Shown here one piece after another: positions 25,865-35,710 of a DNA stretch of 64,000 nucleotides. Position numbers and translations under genes: made by a program. Numbering within the stretch: the stretch's first letter is position 1; each line of letters begins with the position of its first letter. The stretch is from Roseiarcus sp963805295 (lineage in GTDB: Bacteria; Pseudomonadota; Alphaproteobacteria; Rhizobiales; Beijerinckiaceae). The stretch spans positions 1 to 64,000 of the forward strand of contig CAWDTW010000060.1 of the NCBI GenBank assembly GCA_963805295.1, given 5' to 3'. The notes beneath the pieces were generated by a model, which was not told where the DNA came from, did not search any database, and saw only the letters and a program-made list of their open reading frames with translations.

Positions 25865-28800
25865 CCCAGGCCTTCCGGGTCGCGGGCGGCGCGTCGCTCG
25901 ACCGCGCGCGTCCGGTGTCCTTCACCTTCGACGGCGTCGCCTACGGCGGCTACGAGGGCGACACGCTCGCTTCTGCGCTTCTGGCCAACGGCGTGCGGCT
26001 CGTCGGCCGCTCCTACAAATACCACCGCCCGCGCGGGATTTTTCGGCCGGAGCGGAAGAGCCGAACGCGCTCGTCGGCGTTTGGCGCGGCCCTGGCCGCT
26101 TCACGCCGAACCTGCGCGCGACCCGGCTCGAACTCTACGACGGCCTTGTGGCGATGAGCCAAAACCGCTGGCCGTCGCTCGCCTTCGACGTCGGCGAAGT
26201 CAACGACGTCTTGTCGCCGCTCTACGGCGCGGGCTTCTACTACAAGACCTTCATGGGCCCAAATTTCTTTGGCAAGAACTGGGCCTGGAAGACCGTCTAC
26301 GAGCCGGTCGTCCGTTTCGCCGCGGGTCTCGGGACGGCGCCGACCGAGGCCGACCCGGACCGCTACGTCCGCTATTTCGATCATTGCGACGTGCTGATCG
26401 TCGGCGCAGGCCCCGCCGGGCTCGCCGCGGCGCTGGCGGCGAGCGCTAGCGGGGCGGACGTCGTCGTCTGCGACGAGAATCCGGCGCCGGGCGGCGCCCT
26501 CGTCGCCGAGACGCGCGCGCGCATCGGCGATAAACCCGGGCGCGAGTGGCTCGCCGACGCGCTCGCCGCTCTCGGCAAAGCGCCGAACGTGCGGCTCATG
26601 CCGCGCACCCAGGCGTTCGGCTATTACGCACAGAATTTCATGGGGCTTAGCGAACGCGTCGCCGAACCCGACATGATCGCCAAACCCGACCTGCCCCGCG
26701 AGCGGCTGTGGCAGATGCGCGCGCGGGAAGTCGTGCTGGCGACCGGGGCGATCGAACGCCCGCTGGTCTTCGCCGACAACGACCGGCCGGGAATCATGCT
26801 CGCCGACGCCGCGCGGCGCTACCTCAACCAATATGGCGTCAAGGTCGGCGAGCGCGTCGTGGTCGTCACCGCGCATGACGGCCCCTATCGCATCGCGCTC
26901 GACCTGAAGGACGCGGGAGTCCATGTCGAGTTGATCGCCGACCTGCGCGACGACGCTTCCGGGCCGCTGCCGGAGGCGGCGCGGGCCGCCGGCCTTCGCG
27001 TCGCGACGAAGGCCGCGATTCACGAGGTCAAGGGCCGCCGAAGCGTGACCGCGGTGCGCCTCGCCGCTCATCCTGGCGGCATGCGGACGATTCCCTGCGA
27101 CGCGCTGCTGATGTCGGGCGGCTGGACGCCGTCGGTCCATCTCTTCTCGCAATCGCGCGGCAAACTCCTCTTCGACGAGGCGCTGCAGGTCTTTCGGCCT
27201 GGGCCGTCCGTCCAGCGCGAACGGTCGGCCGGCGCCTGCAATGCGGCCTTCGGTCTCGCCGAGGCCCTCGCCGAGGGCGACGCGGCGGGGCGCGAGGCCG
27301 CTGCCGCGGCGGGCTTCGCCGCGCCCGAGGCGCGGACCTTCGCCGTCGCAGGCGCGCCGCAAGCCTCCGGCGGGATGCTCGGTGCGCCGCTGCATGTCCT
27401 CGGCGACCGCCGCCTCAAGGCTTTCGTCGACTACCAGAACGACGTCTGCGTCAGAGACATCGAGCTTGCGGTGCAGGAGGGCATGCGCTCGATCGAGCAC
27501 GTCAAGCGCTACACCACCACCGGCATGGCGACCGATCAGGGCAAGCTCGCCAACATGAACGCGCTCGCTATCGCCGCCGCCGTCCAGCAAAAATCGCTTC
27601 CCGAAGTGGGGCTGACGACCTTCCGCCCGCCCTATACGCCGGTGACCTTTGGCGCCTTCGCCGGGCCCTCGCGCGGCGACCTCTTCGACCCCATTCGCCA
27701 CACGCCAATGCATGACTGGGCGGCGGAGAAGGGCGCGGCGTTCGAGGACGTGGGGCTTTGGCAGCGCGCCTGGTATTTTCCGCGCGCCGGAGAGGCCATG
27801 CGCGACGCGGTCGCGCGCGAATGCCGAACGACCCGGACGAGCGTCGGCCTGTTCGACGCCTCGACGCTCGGCAAGATCGAGATCGTCGGCCCGGGCGCGG
27901 CGGTCTTCCTCGAACGCATGTACGCCAACGCCTTCCTCAAACTCGAGGCCGGGCGCTGCCGCTACGGCCTCATGCTGACCGAGGCGGGCTTTCTCATGGA
28001 CGACGGCGTCATCGCGCGCCTGGCGCCCGACCGCTTCCATGTGACGACGACCACGGGAGGCGCGCCGCGCGTGCTCGCCCATATGGAGGATTATCTCCAG
28101 ACCGAGTTCACGGATCTCGAGGTCTGGCTGACGTCGACCACCGAGCAATGGGCGGTGATCGCCGTGCAGGGACCGAAAGCGCGCGATTGCGTTGCGCCGG
28201 TCGTCGAAGGCGTTGAGCTCTCCAACGAGGCCTTTCCGCACATGAGCGTGCGCGACGCGCGCGCGTGCGGCGTTCGGGCGCGGCTCATGCGGGTCAGCTT
28301 CACCGGGGAGCTCGGCTACGAGATCAACGTGGCCTCCGCGTATGGGCGCGACGTGTGGGAGGCGGTCTGGCGCGAAGTCGAAAAGCACGGCGGCTGCACA
28401 TACGGGACGGAAGCGATGCATGTGATGCGGGCCGAAAAGGGCTACGTGATGGTCGGCCAGGAGGCGGACGGCACGCAGACCCCTGCCGACCTCGGGCTCG
28501 ACTGGGCGATCGGCAAGACGAAGAGGGATTTTGTCGGAAAGCGCTCGCTCAGCCGTCCCGACTTGCTCAAGGACGACCGCAAGCAGCTTGTCGGCCTCCT
28601 GACCGAAGATCCGAGTGTCGTCCTCGAAGAGGGCGCTCAAATCACGGCAAGCGCGGCGCCGGCGGTCGGCTCGCCCGCGCTCGGCCATGTGACCTCATCC
28701 TATCGCAGCGAGACCTTGGGGCGCCCGATCGCGCTGGCGCTCGTCGCCGCCGGGCGCTCGCGGATGGGCGCCAAACTCTTCGCGCCGATGCCGGAGGGCG

Positions 28801-28865
28801 CCGTCGCCGTGACGGTCGCGGCGCCGGTCTTCTACGACAAGGACGGAGCGCGCCTCCATGTCTGA
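25861..28865 (+). CDS. soxA: Sarcosine oxidase alpha subunit, one frameshift near the N-terminus
   Basis: About 1,000 residues, the normal SoxA length. In order: an N-terminal ferredoxin-like segment (FDGVAYGGYEGDTLASALLA), an NAD/FAD domain (LIVGAGPAGLAAALAASASG), and a C-terminal aminomethyltransferase (GcvT-type) domain that binds tetrahydrofolate (AWYFPRAGEAM, FTGELGYEINV). The complex makes glycine and 5,10-methylene-H4F. One T is missing from the run at 26039-26043; restoring it gives RGIFSAGAEEPNALVGVWRG and joins both frames. The rest is intact, so a homopolymer error is likely. Confidence 0.9.
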
Positions 28866-29487
28866 TCCCTGGCTCGCCCCGCGCTTCCCCCTCGACGACG
28901 TCTCTCTGCCTTCGGGGCCGGCATTCGCGCTCGCCGAGACGCCGCCTAGCCAGCGGTTCGTTTTCCGCGGCGGCGAGGCCGCGCGCGCCGCCTGCTCGGC
29001 GGCCTTCGGCGCCGAACTGCCGACAAAGCTTGGACAGGCGGGCGAAGGCGACGAACGCGCCGCGCTGTGGGTCGGGCCGGACGAATGGCTGTTGATCGCC
29101 GAGGGCGAGGATCCGGACCTGCTCGCCGCCGATATCGAGGACAGGCTCGGCGCGATCCCGCACAGCCTCGTCGACGTCGCCCACGGCCAGATCGGCCTTC
29201 TCGTCAGCGGCGCCGCTGCGGCGCGCGCGCTCAGCGCCGGCTGCCCGCTCGACTTGAGATTGTCGGGATTCCCCGTCGGCACGGCGACGCGCACCATCTT
29301 CGACAAGGCGGAGATCGTGCTGTGGCGTCGCGGCGAGGCGACGTTCCGAGTCGAAGTCGGACGCTCCTTCGCGCCCTATCTCGTCGCAGCGCTGACCGAG
29401 GCCGCGCGCGGCGCGCCGGAATGGGAGGACCCGCGTACCGATCGCGGCCAGTCATCGCAAGCGCACGCTCCGACGATAGCGCCATAA
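28858..29487 (+). CDS. soxG: Sarcosine oxidase gamma subunit
   Basis: A 209-residue GcvT-related small subunit (LWVGPDEWLLIAEGEDP, IPHSLVDVAHGQIGLLVSG, LDLRLSGFPVGTATRTIFDK). Its start overlaps soxA by 8 bases, completing the order soxB-soxD-soxA-soxG. The C-terminal 20 residues are rich in Gln, Ser and Ala and may not be conserved. Confidence 0.9.
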   Translation: MSDPWLAPRFPLDDVSLPSGPAFALAETPPSQRFVFRGGEAARAACSAAFGAELPTKLGQAGEGDERAALWVGPDEWLLIAEGEDPDLLAADIEDRLGAIPHSLVDVAHGQIGLLVSGAAAARALSAGCPLDLRLSGFPVGTATRTIFDKAEIVLWRRGEATFRVEVGRSFAPYLVAALTEAARGAPEWEDPRTDRGQSSQAHAPTIAP

Positions 29488-29599
29488 CATCGAAAGTCGG
29501 AAACAATTTGAGCGGGAAATTCGCAAAGCGCCGCCGCCCGTTCGCGGACGAACATCCGCCCTCTGGGGTAAAGCAAAACGCGGCGGCGACTGTGCCCCG

Positions 29600-30310
29600 T
29601 CATCCCCCAAACGCCCGGGCGATCGCGCTGCCGATCGCCACGCCCGCCAACGCCGCCGCGACGCCGATCGAGACCGTTTCGATGACCGTGCGAACAACCC
29701 CGCGTCCGCCAATCCGCGCCCTGCCGATTCCAAGCCCGACCAGCAGCAGCAGGGTCACGCTTCCCGAGACGATCCGGCCCTGCGGAATGGGCAGGAGCGC
29801 GAACGGGACGATGGGAATTGCCGCCGCGAGGAAATCGGCGAGCAGCATCCATAGCGATTGCGCGAGCGGTCGCTGATCGTCATCGCCCTCAGCCGGCGCG
29901 GCCAACGCGTTCGCGACTCCTTTGAGGATGGCCTTGTCGGATCGAAGCAAGTCGGCGACCGCCTGGGTCTTGTCGGGCGCGAGATCGGCTGTGCGCAGGC
30001 GGCTGGCCACACGGTCGAGAACGGCGTTCGGATCCCGGTCGATCTCGGACTCGAGCGCCAGGGTGGCGGCGCGCGCCTCGTCCCTGGCGGTCTCGATGTC
30101 GAGGTAGGTGCCGGCCATCATCGAGACGGCCGCCGCGACCGCCCCGGACGCGCCGGCGACGAGCACCGTCGATCGGTCGTTGGTGGTCGCGGCGACGCCG
30201 AAGACGAGGCCGAAGATCGAGACCGTCCCGTCCTCCATGCCAAACACGACGTCGCCCGCCGAGGCGGCGAAAGAATTCTTCAATTGTCCGAAGAACGAGG
30301 CCGCGCCCAT
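29600..30310 (-). CDS. VIT family (CCC1-like) iron/manganese transporter
   Basis: A 236-residue membrane protein: FASAGD-type first helix (FAASAGDVVFGMEDGTVSIFG, with the acidic residues and methionine of the metal path), a second helix (VLVAGASGAVAAAVSMMAGTYLDIE), a soluble acidic loop and three C-terminal helices. VIT/CCC1 proteins move Fe2+ or Mn2+ out of the cytosol. The ATG at 30310 has GAGGG 6 bases upstream; a TTG five codons earlier is less likely. Confidence 0.82.
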   Translation of the reverse strand: MGAASFFGQLKNSFAASAGDVVFGMEDGTVSIFGLVFGVAATTNDRSTVLVAGASGAVAAAVSMMAGTYLDIETARDEARAATLALESEIDRDPNAVLDRVASRLRTADLAPDKTQAVADLLRSDKAILKGVANALAAPAEGDDDQRPLAQSLWMLLADFLAAAIPIVPFALLPIPQGRIVSGSVTLLLLVGLGIGRARIGGRGVVRTVIETVSIGVAAALAGVAIGSAIARAFGG

Positions 30311-30523
30311 GTCGAACCCTCGCAATTGTCGCGTCGATCGGGTTCGACATACGACGATCCGGGTTCATCCGGTAGCGGAGTTCGGATCACTGCAAGAGCT
30401 GGAGTGGCAGTGGGTAACGGCGGGCGAAGCGCGCTTTCCATTGCGCCGTAGCGCAGCCCGCCGTTATCCACGGCCTTGCCGCGCCGAGGGTCGGGCGAGC
30501 CGGCCTTCGCGCGGACGTCGATT

Positions 30524-30950
30524 TCATGGCGAGGACCGCTGCTTGCGCAAACTCTCGCCGGCAAGGTCGATGCGACAGGCGTTGTGAATGACGCGGTCGA
30601 GGATGGCGTCGGCGAGCGTGGGAACGCCGATCAAGTCATGCCAGCGGTCCACGGGAACCTGACTGGTGATGATGAGCGAGCCTTTAATCGTAGCGATCCT
30701 CGGCGATTTCGAGCAGATCGCGCGCTTGATCGGGCGTGAGCGCTTCGGGTCCCCAGTCATCCAGGATGAGCAGTTTGGCGCGCGCCAGGGAGCGCAGGAG
30801 CCTGGCGTAGCGCGCATCCCCATGGGCGAAGGCCAGATCGTTTTGCCCAGGCCGCTCGCACCGGTCACGAGCAGATTGCGGCGCTTCGCGACCCGGTCGC
30901 AGGCGGCGAGCTCGAGGAAGTAGAGCGCGGTCGAGCCCGCGAGGGAGGGC
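30524..30950 (-). pseudogene. IstB-like (IS21 helper ATPase) remnant
   Basis: Pieces of an IstB ATPase: RNLLVTGASGLGKT (Walker A), ARYARLLRSLARAKLLILDD (Walker B) and ITSQVPVDRWHDLIGVPTLA with the ending LAGESLRKQRSS. The segment between Walker A and the middle is deleted and the parts are in two frames. No istA transposase is present, so the element is dead. Confidence 0.75.
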
Positions 30951-30954
30951 GAAC

Positions 30955-31047
30955 CCGATGATGTTGGTCAACGGCGAACGCAATTCGTACGACATGTGAT
31001 GGACGAAATCGTTACGCAGCAACAACGTATGCTCGATGGATGTCAGA
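30955..31047 (-). pseudogene. Histidine kinase HisKA fragment
   Basis: About 30 residues (LLRNDFVHHMSYELRSPL, then TNIIGFA) match the phosphoacceptor helix of hybrid/PAS-type sensor kinases (VSYELRSPLTNIIGF pattern). It runs straight into the istB remnant, a rearrangement scar. Confidence 0.6.
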
Positions 31048-31083
31048 CAGGATGCGAAGGGTGCGCCGCCCGCGCGTTAGATT

Positions 31084-31467
31084 TCAGCGTGCCGTTCCGG
31101 AACAGCAGGATCTGACTTCCACGCAGGCGCAAGGGCGCGGGAGCTCTGCCGAGAGCTTGCGAAAATAATCGTGGAGCGCGCCGCGCACGATATCATGGCG
31201 GGTGGCGCCCTTCTTGATCGCCACGATGCGGAGCCTCTCCAGATCTTCGTCCGTGATGGAAAACACAATGCGACGCAGCTTGTCGGCGTTGTCCGGTTGC
31301 CGCGGTTCGGAAGGAAAGGGCGGCAGCTCCGGCGGCGCGGGCCGGTCGTCACGAGGGACCAGCGCCGGGCGCGACGGCGCCATGACACGCACAACAACGG
31401 ACGGTGCGGCATCGCCCTTGCGGGCAAGCAGGCTTGCGGAGACGGCTTCGAATTTCGCTGAACTCAC
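31084..31467 (-). CDS. Ribbon-helix-helix-like protein coupled to parA
   Basis: A 127-residue protein. The N-terminal 60 residues are Pro/Ala-rich and disordered; residues 63-95 (KLRRIVFSITDEDLERLRIV, KKGATRHDIVRGALHDYF) look like a ribbon-helix-helix DNA-binding fold. The start is GTG at 31467, overlapping the original parA stop as GTGA. Pairing with a ParA ATPase suggests a partition or VirC2-like accessory protein. Its parA partner is split by an insertion sequence just upstream, so its present expression is doubtful. Confidence 0.55.
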   Translation of the reverse strand: MSSAKFEAVSASLLARKGDAAPSVVVRVMAPSRPALVPRDDRPAPPELPPFPSEPRQPDNADKLRRIVFSITDEDLERLRIVAIKKGATRHDIVRGALHDYFRKLSAELPRPCACVEVRSCCSGTAR

Positions 31468-31671
31468 GGGCGGCTCTCCCGAAATGATGCGTCAGTACTT
31501 TGGTCTGTGTTACGCCGCCCGAAGGGCTGGCTCTCCCGAAATGATGCGTCAGTACTATGGTCTGTGTTACGCCGCCCGAAGGGCTGCGCAGGGCGGTCAC
31601 CGAAGCCGTGCGGCGCTTCACCGGCCACGCGCCTTCGGTCGGGGCCCGAACGGGGCTCGACGCCGGTGTAA
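31464..31671 (-). pseudogene. Detached C-terminal end of ParA
   Basis: If the insertion sequence (31672-33000) and one copy of its TAA target duplication are removed, the parA frame continues here for about 68 codons (PEP|YTGVEPRSGPDRRRVAGE...) and stops at 31464-31466. The tail includes two 19-residue repeats, QPFGRRNTDHSTDASFRES and QPFGRRNTDQSTDASFRES. The stop overlaps the GTG of the next gene, which supports the reconstruction. Confidence 0.7.
31472..31585. repeat. Two 57-bp direct repeats (in-frame, 19 codons each)
   Basis: Units 31472-31528 and 31529-31585 differ at a single base (actTtgg / actAtgg). The length is a multiple of three and lies in frame with the detached parA tail, giving a 19-residue duplication. 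Confidence 0.85.
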
Positions 31672-33000
31672 GGCGACGCCCAAAAATAGCCGATTTCGGA
31701 ATTTGCGAGTTTACTGGCATCGGCTGTTTAGCGGATTCCCGAGTGCGAGGCGAGCGTCTATATCGTGATGATGATAGACGAATCATCCCTGCGCGTCCGG
31801 TTTGACGCGCTTCGGCCTTCGCTGGACGAGCGACGCCGGCGGTTGAGCGCGGCGGCGGAGGCGAAGGCGGCGGGCTACGGCGGGATTGCGGCGGTCGCGC
31901 GCGCGACGAAGGTCGCCCGGAGCACGATTGGGCGCGGTCTGAAGGACTTGCGGAACCCCGGCTCCTTGACGGGAGAGGTGCGGCGCAAGGGCGGGGGCAC
32001 TCCTCGGTTGACGGTCAAGGACCCGACGCTGTTGGAGGACTTGCAACGATTGCTCGAGCCGGCGACGATGGGCGACCCGATGCGGCCGTTGCGATGGGTC
32101 TCCAAGAGCCACGACAAGCTGGCGACGGCGCTTCGCGCCATGGGTCACAAAGTGAGTTCCTCGACCATTCCCAAGCTGCTGGAGGAACTGAAATATTGTC
32201 GCCATTCCAACCGCAAGACCAAGGAAGCCGGCAAACATCCTGATCGCGACGCCCAGTTCGAATATATCAACGCGAAGGTCGAGGCGTTTCAGGCGGCCGG
32301 CGAACCCGTGATATCGATCGACGCGAAGAAGAAGGAATTGCTGGGCGAATTCAAGAACGGCGGTAGCGACTATGGGCCGCAGGGCGAACCGATCGAGGTC
32401 AACGCTCACGATTTCGAGGACAAGGAGTTGGGCAAGGTCGTCCCTTACGGGGTCTACGACATCGGCGCCAACCTCGGCTATGTCAGCCTCGGAATCGACC
32501 ACGACACCGGGGAGTTCGCCGTCAACGCCGTCCGATGCTGGCTCGATCAGATGGGTTGGAAGCTCTATCCCGGGATGAGGCGCCTGATGATCACGGCCGA
32601 CGGCGGCGGCTCCAATGGTTCACGGCTGCGGCTCTGGAAGTTGGCCCTCCAACAACTCGCGGACGAAACCGGTCTGATCATTCAGGTTTGCCACTATCCG
32701 CCAGGGACTTCGAAGTGGAACAAGATCGAGCATCGCATGTTCTGCCACATCACGCAGAACTGGCGCGCGACGCCACTCCTCAGCCTCCTCATCGTCATCG
32801 AACTGATCGCCAACACCACGACGAAAACCGGTCTCAAAATCCGCTGCGAACTCGATAGCAACACCTATCCAAAGGGCATCAAGGTCTCGGACGCGGAAAT
32901 GGCGACCCTCAACATGACCCGAGACTCATTCCATCCAGAATGGAACTACAGCATCTCGCCGAGGTTTCACGAAATGAAGCAATAGTTTTTGGGCATCGCC
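31672..33000 (+). mobile_element. ISAzo13-family insertion sequence inserted in parA
   Basis: A 1,329-bp element with inverted ends GGCGACGCCCAAAAA (31672-31686) and, read from the other side, GGCGATGCCCAAAAA (33000-32986). TAA flanks it on both sides (31669-31671 and 33001-33003) as a 3-bp target duplication. It carries one intact transposase gene. Family by transposase; ends read from the sequence. Confidence 0.85.
31768..32985 (+). CDS. ISAzo13 family transposase, intact
   Basis: A 405-residue transposase with an N-terminal helix-turn-helix-like region (GGIAAVARATKVARSTIGRG) and a DDE catalytic core: VISIDAKKKELLGEFKNGG, LMITADGGGSNGSRLRLWK, and KWNKIEHRMFCHITQNW carrying the last acidic residue. 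Tandem starts GTG-ATG-ATG occur at 31765-31773. It is uninterrupted, unlike the second family member at 56-57.3 kb, so this copy is probably recent. Confidence 0.9.
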   Translation: MMIDESSLRVRFDALRPSLDERRRRLSAAAEAKAAGYGGIAAVARATKVARSTIGRGLKDLRNPGSLTGEVRRKGGGTPRLTVKDPTLLEDLQRLLEPATMGDPMRPLRWVSKSHDKLATALRAMGHKVSSSTIPKLLEELKYCRHSNRKTKEAGKHPDRDAQFEYINAKVEAFQAAGEPVISIDAKKKELLGEFKNGGSDYGPQGEPIEVNAHDFEDKELGKVVPYGVYDIGANLGYVSLGIDHDTGEFAVNAVRCWLDQMGWKLYPGMRRLMITADGGGSNGSRLRLWKLALQQLADETGLIIQVCHYPPGTSKWNKIEHRMFCHITQNWRATPLLSLLIVIELIANTTTKTGLKIRCELDSNTYPKGIKVSDAEMATLNMTRDSFHPEWNYSISPRFHEMKQ

Positions 33001-33777
33001 TAAGGTTCTGGCATCGGTGGCGGCGGCGGAACGGGCAAGTCCATCGGTTTGACGAAATCGCCAGCGTCGGCGGGTTCGGAGGCATCGGCCGACGAAAGGC
33101 CGCTGATGGCGAAATTCTGCGGCACGAATTCGGGCGCGAAAGCCGCATCATGCTTCAGCCGCGCCAAACGGCCCTGCACATAGATCCAGAGTTCCCGGAT
33201 TTCCTTGGCGGATGCGGACTTGGCCATCACTTCGCCCACCGTACGTCCATCCACCATCGAGGCGGCGAAATCGACGCGCTGATGGATCGTGACGGGCGCC
33301 ACGGTTCCATGCTGCGACAGCGCCACAGCCGCTTCGCCAGTGATGCGCGCACGCGGCGTGGCCGCGTTGATGACAAACAGCACCGGTTTGCCGTGGCGGT
33401 CGGCGATGTCCACCGTGGCGCCGACGGCGCGCAGATCGTGCGGACTCGGGCGCGTCGGCAGGATCACAAGATCGGCGTGGCCGATCACGTACGAGATGGA
33501 TTCCGTGATTGCGGGCGGTGTGTCGATCACCGTGAGCCTTATGCCGGAACGGCTGAGATGCTCCAGCGCCTCTCCCAGTTCCAACAGGCCGACCTTGGCG
33601 AACAATGGTTCGCGCGCTGCGCGGGCGTTCCACCAATGCGACAGGCTGCCCTGCGGATCTGTGTCGATCAGCGCGACCCCGCCCACGCCAGCATTCTGCG
33701 CTTCCACTGCAAGATGGCCGGACAAGCGTGGTCTTTCCCGATCCGCCCTTTTGCGATGCCACAACCAGAATGTGCAT
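33000..33777 (-). pseudogene. ParA family ATPase, split by an IS and frameshifted
   Basis: A ParA/MinD-type ATPase: deviant Walker A MHILVVASQKGGSGKTTL at the N-terminus, then VALIDTDPQGSLSHWW (Walker A'), LTVIDTPPAITE (Walker B) and a proline-rich C-terminus. An extra base near 33727 breaks the frame just after Walker A. The present stop (33000-33002) is formed by the IS end; the natural tail is at 31464-31671. The ATPase organises DNA partition or conjugative DNA; VirC1 is a related alternative because the coupled gene encodes a ribbon-helix-helix-like protein. Confidence 0.8.
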
Positions 33778-33915
33778 TTGTGCGCTCTCTCCGCATGAGA
33801 CCCCGTAACTCGAGAGTTACTTCGGAGGATCTGTAACACCGCGGCGCTTGCCGGGCTGTGAAAAGCGCAAGCTGCAATTGAAGCAATTTCAATGCAAATC
33901 CGCTTGATGACGAAT

Positions 33916-33990
33916 TCAGTCTTCGCCGAACTTGGCCTCGATGAGCGCGAGGATCGCGGTCATGGCCTCGTCGGCGTCCGGGCCTTCGCC
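33916..33990 (-). pseudogene. Possible HPr-like C-terminal scrap
   Basis: About 24 codons reading GEGPDADEAMTAILALIEAK then FGED and stop, resembling the final helix of an HPr phosphocarrier. The upstream frame degenerates. The rest of 33840-34244 has no recognisable gene. Confidence 0.3.
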
Positions 33991-34244
33991 ACGGCGTTCA
34001 CAATCTCTACATCCAACACGCCCTCGGGTAAGTCAGCAGCCGTTCTAAAGGCGCGATTGTGCGTCCGTGATCCTCTTGTCCCTGCGCCGCTTGCCGCATC
34101 GGCCAGAGGCGCCATCGGGCGTCGAAAGACCGGCGAACGAGACCGCGCACGCGGCGCCATGACGGCGCGCGCCGGTTTTGACACCGCGCGGCGCAGGACA
34201 TAGGTTCCGCCGCGAACGGGGGGTTGGCGTTGGAGTCCGTCCAA

Positions 34245-34893
34245 ATGGCCTTGCGGTATCTCGATATGGAAGCGTTGAAAGCGGCGCCGCTGACGAAGGA
34301 GCCGTTCCAGTATTTCGTCGTTCCCGGCTTCGTCCGCCCCGAGGCCTGCGCCGAAATCAACCGCGACTATCCGAAGATCGCCGAGAGCGGCAGCTTCCCG
34401 GTCGCGCAGCTATCCTACGGACCCTGCTTCCGCGAACTCCTCGACGAACTGGCGAGCGACGAGTTCCGCGAAGCCTTCGAGGACAAGTTCGATCATCGAC
34501 CTTGCGGGGCGGCCGCACACCGTTACGGTTCGCGGGCACTGCAGCCCGAAGGACGGCCGCATCCATACCGACACCAAGAGCAAGATCATCACGATCCTGA
34601 TCTACATGAATCCCGAATGGGAGCATTCGGGCGGGCGGCTGAGGCTCCTCAAATCGCCCGAGAACCTCGACGACCCGATCATGGAGGTTCCCCCCGCCGC
34701 GGGAACGCTGCTGGCGTTCAGGCGGTCCGACAATTCCTTTCACGGCCACAAGCCGTTCTCCGGCGAGCGCCGAGTCATCCAGTTCAACTGGGTGACGTCG
34801 GAGGGCGACCGCCGCATCGCGATGCTGCGCCACCACGTCTCGGCGTCGTTCAAGCGCCTGTTCGGCAAGGCGCCGAGCCGGCCCACCGCCTGA
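34245..34893 (+). CDS. 2-oxoglutarate/Fe(II) oxygenase, one frameshift
   Basis: About 216 residues of the prolyl-4-hydroxylase-like oxygenase superfamily. The C-terminal half has HTD (first His and Asp iron ligands, in KDGRIHTDTKSK) and GHKPFSGERRVIQFNW with the distal His and the 2OG-binding Arg. The N-terminal half (FQYFVVPGFVRPEACAEINR) is the usual start. A base is missing near 34490, between FREAFEDKF and DLAGRPHTV. Substrate unknown. ATG 34245 was chosen (GGAG about 10 bases upstream). Confidence 0.75.
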
Positions 34894-34965
34894 GGCGACG
34901 GCGCGACTGCGGCTCCCCTGGCGGTCAAGATCAAACGCCTGGCGCCCGATTCACAGGGCTGCTGT

Positions 34966-34975
34966 GGGGGGGGGG
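34966..34975. repeat. G10 mononucleotide run
   Basis: Ten consecutive G bases in the gap between the oxygenase gene and the convergent membrane-protein gene. Confidence 0.6.
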
Positions 34976-35029
34976 ATTCCTGACGTTCGAAAGCCCGGTG
35001 ACTCGCTGGCGGCGCGCCCGACCCGCATT

Positions 35030-35710
35030 TCAGGGCGAGTCCGCAAGGCAGAACGCCAGCGAGAGGGCGCCGACCAAGACGAGGGTGACGGCCCAGATCG
35101 CATCAAGATTGAACCAACTCCGCGACACGAACTTCAACCCCAGATAGCGGTAAACCATCCACGCTGATAATCCGCCGGCCGCGATCATCGCGCCCGAATG
35201 GACGACGGAGACGAGAACGGCCATGCTGAGGTTGGCGCTGATTAGCGCGCTGGCGGCCTCATCGCCTCTGTCGAGGCCGTCGGCCCGGCAGAGCCCGAGA
35301 TATATCGGCACGAGCATCAATCCTGCGCCGTGCGCGATCGCCACGGCAAATGACCAAAGCCCGAGTTGTGTTGGTCGTATCCGCGCTAGCGCTCGCGGAT
35401 GGCGGCGGTTGCCGAGTCGGAAGACACCGAACCCGATGACCAAGAGGCTGGCGCCGATCCGGATCTGCCGCTGCCAATACACGAGAGTGACCAGCAGCGA
35501 GAAGGGAACGAGCATCAGGAGCATCGCGAGTAGATGGCCGGCCGCGAGCGGCCAAAGCGCCGCCACGAGGGCGCGCGGACTTTTTTCCATCAGTCCGGCC
35601 GAAACCGCGAGCGGCCACCCCATCCCGGGGTTCACCCCGTGGTAGAGGCCGCTCGCAATGACAGCCAGCCAGAGTCCCGCGACGGCCCAGCCGGCCCCGC
35701 TTCCGTTCAA
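35030..35710 (-). CDS. Membrane protein coupled to the SBP56 gene
   Basis: A 226-residue protein with about six transmembrane helices. An early motif SGLYHGVNPGMGWPLAV looks like a metal-transporter type His/Asn turn, and RALVAALWPLAAGHLLAMLLM follows. The start is TTG at 35710 overlapping the SBP56 stop (TTGA); the frame is open further upstream but over the SBP56 gene. The coupling suggests it serves the SBP56 protein, perhaps in metal supply. Family not recognised. Confidence 0.55.
   Translation of the reverse strand: MNGSGAGWAVAGLWLAVIASGLYHGVNPGMGWPLAVSAGLMEKSPRALVAALWPLAAGHLLAMLLMLVPFSLLVTLVYWQRQIRIGASLLVIGFGVFRLGNRRHPRALARIRPTQLGLWSFAVAIAHGAGLMLVPIYLGLCRADGLDRGDEAASALISANLSMAVLVSVVHSGAMIAAGGLSAWMVYRYLGLKFVSRSWFNLDAIWAVTLVLVGALSLAFCLADSP

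Noticed and set aside
26013..28688. An 891-codon minus-strand frame
   Set aside because: Antisense to soxA, whose plus-strand translation shows all SoxA domains. The minus frame is Arg/His-rich and has no recognisable motif.
31472..31585. Iterons or a partition centromere upstream of the RHH gene
   Set aside because: The 57-bp repeats are a multiple of three and lie in frame with the reconstructed parA tail, so a coding duplication explains them better. A dual role cannot be excluded.
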